From positions 23,208,532 through 23,272,531 of the forward strand of contig NW_026947503.1 in assembly GCF_034190915.1 (NCBI RefSeq): 64,000 bases of DNA, given 5' to 3'. Position numbers and translations under genes: made by a program. Every line of letters begins with the position of its first letter. Within the stretch, counting starts at the first letter, position 1. A model generated the notes under the pieces. That model worked only from the letters and a program-made list of their open reading frames with translations. It did not search any database and had not been told where the DNA came from. Below, one piece after another: positions 57,565-64,000 of this stretch. This DNA is from Cavia porcellus. Lineage: Eukaryota; Chordata; Mammalia; Rodentia; Caviidae.

Positions 57565-57715
57565 GCCAAGTGTGGTGGCCTATGCCTCTAATGCAAGCCC
57601 TCGCACTTAGAAAGCTGAGATAACAGGATTGCTGTGAGTTCAAGGTCAGCCTGGGGTAGACTGTGAGTTCAAGGCAAGCCTGAACTATGTAGGAAGACTT
57701 AGTCTCAATAAAAGG
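57565..57715 (+). mobile_element. B1-type SINE with internal duplication
   Basis: 'gccaagtgtggtggcctatg', 'cttagaaagctgagataaca' and 'gtgagttcaaggtcagcctg', then a near repeat 'gtgagttcaaggcaagcctg' 33 bp later, ending 'aagacttagtctcaataaaa'. The quasi-duplicated centre is a feature of rodent B1 elements. Confidence 0.8.
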
Positions 57716-58345
57716 TTGGGGAGAAAAAAATAAAAAGAAAACATAAACAACAAATAGAGAAATGAAAACCAAAACTGTGATATTTCCACCTTAACCCACT
57801 CTAAATGGCTGTTATCAAAACAAAGAGAAAAATGCTGACAAAGATGCAGAGAAAGGTAAGTTTCATGCACTATTAATAGGAATATAAGTTAATATACCAT
57901 TATGGAAAATATACCATTATGTATATCTGTTTCTAAAAAATACAAAAATCAAACTACCATTCCATCCAGCAACCACAGTGTTTGGAATATATACAAGAAA
58001 ATGAAATAATCAAAGTAAATGAACATATATGGAAGACTATCCAGCCATTAAAATTTATGAAATCTTGTCATTTGAGACAGTGTAAATGGGCCTGGAAATC
58101 ATTATGATAAGTGAAATAAATCAGGTATAGAAATGCAAACACTGCATAATTATATTATCTCCTTTCCATCATTTATAATCTTGCTATGTGGATTTCTACA
58201 AAAATGATTTCATAGAATTTAACAATAGAATGGTGATTATTAAAGGAAGGGAAGTTGGTGGGTAGCTGGGAAATATTTCATCAATGGACATAGATAAGTA
58301 GAAGGAATAAGTTCCAGTGTTTTGTGGTCCAACAAAACAAACAGA
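57716..58345 (+). mobile_element. Old L1 ORF2 C-terminal fragment
   Basis: 'gacaaagatgcagagaaagg', 'aatcaaactaccattccatc', 'gaagactatccagccattaa' and 'taagtgaaataaatcagg' follow the order of the L1 ORF2 end in ancient L1 families. No open frame. Confidence 0.8.
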
Positions 58346-58349
58346 GTTA

Positions 58350-59735
58350 ACAATAATGCATTGCACATCTCAAAATAGTTACAAAAGGTTTTTCTTATGT
58401 AGGTAACCATAAAGAAATGATAGCTGAGTCAATTAATATATACCTGAATCAAACATCACATTTTACCTTATAAATATATTTACTTAGTATGTGTAAGTAA
58501 AATTTAATTTTAAATATTTTATTGTAAGTCAGTAAAACTGTTATTGTCAATGACACTCTCTCTAGACACACGTTCCTGCACACACATACAAGTAAGTATT
58601 GGCAAAATTAAAAGATAACTCTCCTGCTCTATTCATGACAAAATAAAGTAAGGTAAGAGAAAATGTAACACTCCAATCTTTATTTCTGTTTCCAGCATTA
58701 GGCAACTGTGTATACATTGGCACCATTTCCTCAGAAGAGAGAAATTCTCTGAGATAAAGCACTTTAAAGCTTTTTGTAAAAGCTAAGCCACAAATACAAA
58801 ATATACTATAACTGCAATATTTTTCTGAAGGATGCTGAATCAATACTGTTCAAACTCATGCCTGAAGTTACTAACAAAAAGAACCATTTTATGATGAACC
58901 CCAGAATTTAAAATGTAATTTGAATGGTAAAATAAAATATTACTTTACATCAGACAAGTCTAGATTGAAACAACTGTTCTGAAAAATTGAGTGCCAGAAG
59001 TTTGCCATCTGTTTTCTTACAACTCGGTTTGTGAGTTTTCTTCCATGAAATTTATTTGTCCTACCACAGTGTTTTGTGAAATCTGTCTCACTGTTGTGAT
59101 GCTGAATCAACCTGCCTCTGTCCTACAAATGACTTATATTTATGGGCAGAAGACTTGTTTATATCAACTATGTTTCCCAAAGATACACAAGACAGCAAAT
59201 TTCTTTAAAGTGGAAATTGATGAATTGTTGGTAATGACATTCATAGTACATACAACTTTAAGCATTTCTTTTGAATGAGAAAACAGTGTGCCATACTTTT
59301 TGTGACATGAATTCCAAGTATAAAATTTTGCTTTTGTAACAAATCACAGAATAAAATGACTAAGAAATAATTAACAGGCATTAAAATTATTTTCATGACT
59401 AAATTTTCTTCAGTGAGGCCCAAGATAATTTTCCATGCAATACTTAGTATTTCACAATATTCCATTATAATTTATGTATTCTCATTTCTTAATAACTGTA
59501 ACATAAAAGATACTTGGTAAATAATATTCAAAAGCAAGAAAAAAATTTTAAAGAAAAGAAATAAATATTTGGTGTCAATGAATCAGAGTTTCTAGCTGAC
59601 TGCAATAGTCTCAAAATTGAAGGATTACTCTGCCTAAAGTATTAATCCTAGCCTTTAAGCAATTAAGAAATCTCAATCAATCAAATAATAATATTTATCT
59701 TGGGGAATTATTGGTACAAAGAAAAGAGGTGATCT
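58350..59735. other. Unique AT-rich DNA, nothing recognised
   Basis: Open frames at 58562-58843 (minus) and 58991-59278 (plus) match no family I know, and no splice or tail evidence supports an exon. Confidence 0.5.
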
Positions 59736-59737
59736 AT

Positions 59738-60148
59738 GTGAATAAATTTTTATTTTTTATTTTAAAGAGAATAAAACCAAACAATAAAACAGAATAGAAC
59801 CATTCAAAACAAAACAGTGAATGCAATACAGGACTTCAAAACAAGATATTAGGAAATCAACAATGGCTACCACAATGCCTCTTGTTATCTTCAGGCACTG
59901 CCTACACCATACTCACAATAGAATCCAAAAAAACAATAAAATTAATCAAAATAAAACAATGAAAGTGATACAGGGCTTCAAAACAAGATAATTGGAAACC
60001 AACAATGGCTCCCATACTATGTCTTGTTATCTTCAAAATAGTTGCCCATACCATCAGATATAATTAAATCAAATAAAATAAAAGAGATTAAAACCAAGCA
60101 AAGCAGAACAATGAAAATGACACAGGACTTCAAAACAAGAAAATATCA
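59738..60148 (-). mobile_element. L1 3'UTR, minus strand, three regular units
   Basis: Antisense anchors 'ggacttcaaaacaaga' and 'gggcttcaaaacaaga' lie at 59831, 59973 and 60125 (spacings 142 and 152 bp), each followed by a form of 'caacaatggctaccacaat'. The tail lies at the left end (T-rich 59745-59765). The clearest display of the unit length in the window. It abuts a plus-strand L1 at 60151, which may be the inverted 5' part of the same insertion. Confidence 0.85.
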
Positions 60149-60342
60149 AAAAGCTGGGATTGGCAATCCCATTTGTTCCAGGTATTCCACTTCTAGGCAT
60201 ATTCTCAGAAGAACTGAAAATATCGTACCACAGTGATACGTGTGCACCCATGTTTATAGCAGCACAATTTGTAGTAACCAGATCTTGGAAACAACCTAAG
60301 TGTTCATCAACTGAGGAATAGATAAAAGAGATGTGGTATTTT

Positions 60343-62599
60343 CCAAATAGTTTCCCTAGTGTAAGAAATGATAAGAATACATAAAAGTATGTGATAATCA
60401 CGATTCCCAATCATATTTGTTTGAAGCCATAAAGTGTTTTCACTTATTAATTGGAATGGTTTTAATATGGGTTGTTCGATTTTATTGTCTGTGATAGTAC
60501 GAATAGCACTTTGAAGAAAACAAGACATCATAATTGCTAGTGCTGATTTAATATCATCTTGTCTTGAAGTTCCATCAAGCTGTTGTTTGTCGGTTTCCAT
60601 GGGTTTTAACATGTTGTATCTTATTATATTTTACTATATGTGATAGTATAAACAAAATTTTTTATAGGCAAAGAGATAATATAGAAACTGTTGTTCATTT
60701 TCTGTTAGCTGGTTCTAAATACACTGTAATACTTACATTCTCTTGAATGGCTTCACACTGCCTTAATATGTTTGATGCTATAGTATACAAAGTAATATTC
60801 AAATAATTCAAGGAAAGAGACACTATGGTGACTACTATTGTGTCAGGTTATCTGGTGGTGAAACACAATGATGCTTTAATTGTTCAGTTCTGACCTGTGT
60901 TGTTCTGTTACTACGTCCTCTTTTATCTCAATCTCCCACTTTTTTAATTAATTTATTTTTTCTTATTATTTAATTAAGGGAAAACTAAATTTAAAAATAG
61001 CAGGATATATTACAGTAACTTTTTTGTTTTACTATTAACATGATTTGAACCCCAGCATTTCTCTCCCCATCTTGTTCTGTCTGATTTTACTATATTCTGT
61101 TTTGTTTGATAGTATCAAGTTTGAGGGTATAGGCAACCACTTTGAAGGCAATAAGATTTACTATTATTGGCCATTATTGTTTGACCATTATCTTCTTTTG
61201 AAGTCCTGTAAGGTCTCCAATGTTTAGGTTTTATTGGTTTTGTTCTGTACTGTTTTGTTCAATTCTATTATGATATGCCTGATATAGGCAACTCTTTTTA
61301 AGATAGCAAGAAGCATAATGGTAACCATTGTTTAAGAAAACAAGACATCACAATAGCTAGTGCTGATTTAATATCATCTTGTTTTGAAGTCCCATCAAGC
61401 TTTTGTTCGTCTGCTTCCATTGGTTTTAACATGTTGTATCTTATATTTTAATATATGCTATAGTATAAACAAAAATTTTTATAGGCAAAGAGATAATATA
61501 GAAACAGTTATTCGTTTTCTGTTAGCTGGTTCTAAGAACACTGTAATACTTTCATCCTCTTGAATGGTTTCACACTGTCTTGATATGTTTGATGCTATAG
61601 TATACGAAGTTATACTCACATATTTCAAGGAAAGAGACTCTATGGTAACTACTATTATGTCAGGTTATCTGGTGGTGAAACACTATGATGCTTAAATTGC
61701 TCTGTTCTGACTTGTATTGTTCTGTTGTTATGTCCTCTTTTATCTCAATCTCCCCTTTTTTTAAAACAAAATTAATTTATTTTTTCTTATTATTTTTTCA
61801 ATTAAGGAAAAATAAATTTAAAAATAGCAGGATATATTATAGTAACTTTTTTGTTTTCCTATTAACTTGATTTGAACCCCTATATTGCTCTCCCCATCTT
61901 GTTCTGACTGATTTTACTCTCTTCTGTTTTGTTTGATAGTATCAAGTTTGAGGTATAGGCAACCACTTTGAAGTCAATAAGATTTACTATGATGCCCATT
62001 ATGGTTTGACTATTATCTTCTTTTGAAGTCCTGTAAGGTCTCCAGTGTAGGTTTTATTGGTCTTGTTCTGTACTGTTTTGTTCAATTTTATTTTACCTGA
62101 TGATATAGGCAACTCTTTTTAAGATAGCAACAGGCATAATGGTAATCATTTTTGATCACCTGGTATTCTATTTTTCCATCATATACTATGTCCTTCCTTC
62201 TGTTCTAACTGACTGTTTTGTTTTGTCACATTTGGTTTTATTCTCTTCAAAAAAAAGTAATAGGAACTGTGGGAGTAATAAAACCCAAAAAGTGTAATTG
62301 TTATTGTAAAAAAGAGAGGAAAAGAAAGTGGCCTAAAGGATATAACTGCGTGTATATTTAAGTGTGCAGGATAGAAAACCATATTACTGAGTTTTTGTTG
62401 AATCATTGAACAGAACTGTCTGCAATCTCACTGTATGAATGTCCCCTTTGTATGCTTTAATTTTGTAATTTGGACAACTGTTTCTAAGAAGACAACATGT
62501 AATCTATTAACTAGTGATTTCTTACTGTATATTTTTTTCTTGAAATTCTGTACTACTTGTACCTTTTACTACTTTGTTTTTTTTTTCTCTTTAAATAAA
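60343..62599 (+). mobile_element. Long L1 3'UTR insertion (2.26 kb) with 19-bp duplication
   Basis: Begins about 10 codons before the ORF2 stop, at 'ccaaatagtttccctag', and is then pure 3'UTR to an end 'ctttaaataaaa'. The flanks 'aaaagagatgtggtatttt' (60324-60342 and 62600-62618) are identical. Inside, an 820-bp block is present twice. The terminal module (from about 62230) carries 'cattgaacagaactgtctgc' and 'aacatgtaatctattaac'. The longest L1 3'UTR in the window. Confidence 0.9.
60514..62153 (+). repeat. 820-bp tandem duplication within the L1 3'UTR
   Basis: 'aagaaaacaagacatca' begins at 60514 and again at 61334, 820 bp apart. The two blocks share the same order of words throughout ('catcttgt.ttgaagt', 'gataatatagaaac', 'agcaggatatatta', 'gcaaccactttgaag'). 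Similarity is high, though not measured. The copy at 47.2-48.1 kb has one block. Confidence 0.88.
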
Positions 62600-63124
62600 A
62601 AAAGAGATGTGGTATTTTTATACAATGGAGTACTACTGAGCTATAAGGAAGGATCACATTTAGATATTTATAAATAAATGGGTCCAGCTTGAGACCATAC
62701 TCATAAGAGAAATAAATCAAACTCACACATATAAATACCGAATAGTTTCCCTAGTGTAAGAAATGGTAAGAATACATAAAAGTATGTGGTAATCATGATT
62801 CCCCATTATATTGCTTTGAAGCCTTATAATGTTTGCATTCATTAGTTGGAATGGTTTTATTCTGGGTTGTTTGATTTTATTGTCTGTAATGGTTTGAACC
62901 ATTATTTTGAAGAAAAGAAGACATTATAATAGCAATTGCTGATTTAATATCATCTTGTTTTCAAGTCGCACCAAGCTTTTGTTCTTCTGTCTCCATTGGT
63001 ATTATCATGTTGCATCTCATTGGATTTTATTAGATATGATAGTATAAACAAATACTTTATGGACAAGGAGATAATATTGTGACCATTGTTCTTTTTCTGT
63101 TAGTTGATTCTGAATACCCTGTAA

Positions 63125-64000
63125 AAGTATTACAAAAGCTAATACACAAGAAAATATTTCAAGCTTTGTTAAGAGACCCTAAAACTGGCTTTGGCTTTCA
63201 CTCCATTTCAATACTGGCTGTCAAACATTCTGATCTCTACTTTCTGAGTATTTAGTTTTCATAAGGTACTTTCAAGTATCCTCCAAATCATATCTATTTG
63301 AACTCAAATACTCCTCCCCAACTTCCCCAGAGTCATGGGTAATTCACCTGGCAGGTCTCTATCGTCTATAACACGCTTGATTTCTTGAATTTGATAATAA
63401 ACATCCCCAAACACAGGACTAATTCAACTTGTTCTGTATTCGATTTAAAATTTTATACTATAACTTCATCACTGCCAAATTTTTTTACAAAAGTTCAAAT
63501 AACTCTTCCACTTTTCAAACCTTCCAAATCTCATATGCTACTCATTATGTGCACAAGGGAGTCAGTAAATATTGGCATCCTTTTGTCCTATTCCAAATGT
63601 ATAAGCAAAGGAGAGGTTCAGGCAGTACACATACTACCTTCGGTAGCTGGAGGGACTTCATTAGAAAAGAAGAAAGCAGTTATAATTAGCCACGAAGTGA
63701 TTTAACTAAAATTCCATTCGTACAAGAAACATGTAAAACGCTTTGTGACAAAAAAAAAAAAACTGACCACTTTCTCACTTGCAATCATTTGCGTACGTTT
63801 ATGTTTATGCTTTATATTTTAGTAGCTTCTAATTAATGTTGTTGTCTTGTACAATCTATATGTGCAGGCTATTGGGCCTGATACTTTATCCACCAGATCT
63901 TCAAAAAACCTAGAAACTACAACTTGGGAATTGAAGTCTTTTCTATAAAAACTAGGAAAATAGAAATACAAAAGGGAAAGTCTTTCTGCAAAGATAAGCA
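63125..64000. other. Unique DNA, nothing recognised
   Basis: Frames at 63385-63705 and 63429-63689 overlap and resemble nothing I know. A 12-base A run lies near 63750. Confidence 0.5.

Larger units (their letters stand above)
60151..63124 (+). mobile_element. L1 ORF2 end and 3'UTR, split by a 2.26-kb L1 insertion
   Basis: 60151-60342 gives the ORF2 C-terminal region ('ggtattccacttctaggcat', 'tttatagcagcacaattt'). It resumes at 62600 with 'ggagtactactgagctataa' and its proximal 3'UTR to about 63124, where it breaks off without a tail. The inserted piece at 60343-62599 is bounded by a 19-bp duplication. Confidence 0.85.

Noticed and set aside
1..64000. CRISPR-like or phage-like repeat systems
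   Set aside because: All regular repeats found belong to L1 5' or 3' ends, minisatellites or simple repeats; there are no spacer-repeat arrays, and the DNA is clearly mammalian.

Overview
This is AT-rich, gene-poor nuclear DNA from a mammal, almost certainly a rodent. The evidence is tRNA-derived ID SINEs, B1-related and B1-plus-ID SINEs, MaLR LTRs, MIR remnants and several generations of LINE-1. I saw no B2-like SINE, and the SINE set suggests a non-muroid rodent (for example a beaver, kangaroo-rat or squirrel relative). That placement is inference; no species can be named from the sequence alone. I found no convincing exon of a host protein gene, no tRNA or rRNA gene, and no CRISPR-like array. 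Every long reading frame I could identify is a retroelement remnant; the rest look like chance frames.

Layout. 0-16 kb is mostly old unique DNA with MaLR LTRs, an ancient L1 on the minus strand split by a hAT-type DNA transposon, three ID SINEs, and two insertions made only of L1 3'UTR. 16-22.5 kb is a cluster: a HAL1-like (ORF1-only) element, an old L1 ORF2 interrupted by a younger L1 tail, and long T-rich L1 3'UTRs. 22.5-34 kb is mostly unique, with one 1.4-kb L1 carrying a 14-bp target duplication, a MIR, MaLR LTRs and an ID SINE. 34-55.3 kb is a nested L1 pile: an old L1 carrying several later insertions, then a promoter-bearing L1 that runs into an inverted second L1 copy, a solo LTR with a 5-bp target duplication, and a 6.3-kb near full-length L1 (promoter monomers, ORF1, ORF2, 3'UTR). 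55-64 kb has SINEs, another old L1, and an L1 interrupted by a 2.26-kb L1 3'UTR insertion.

The most notable signal is the L1 architecture of this lineage. The 3'UTR is a string of diverged units of about 140-150 bp, in some copies preceded by a GC-rich minisatellite of about 50-60 bp. It ends at several alternative AATAAA-type sites and can exceed 2 kb. At the 5' end, two L1 copies carry apparently unrelated promoter arrays of about 203-222-bp monomers joined to the same downstream leader. Many insertions consist only of 3'UTR and still have clear target-site duplications. All L1 coding regions seen are broken by stops or frameshifts.
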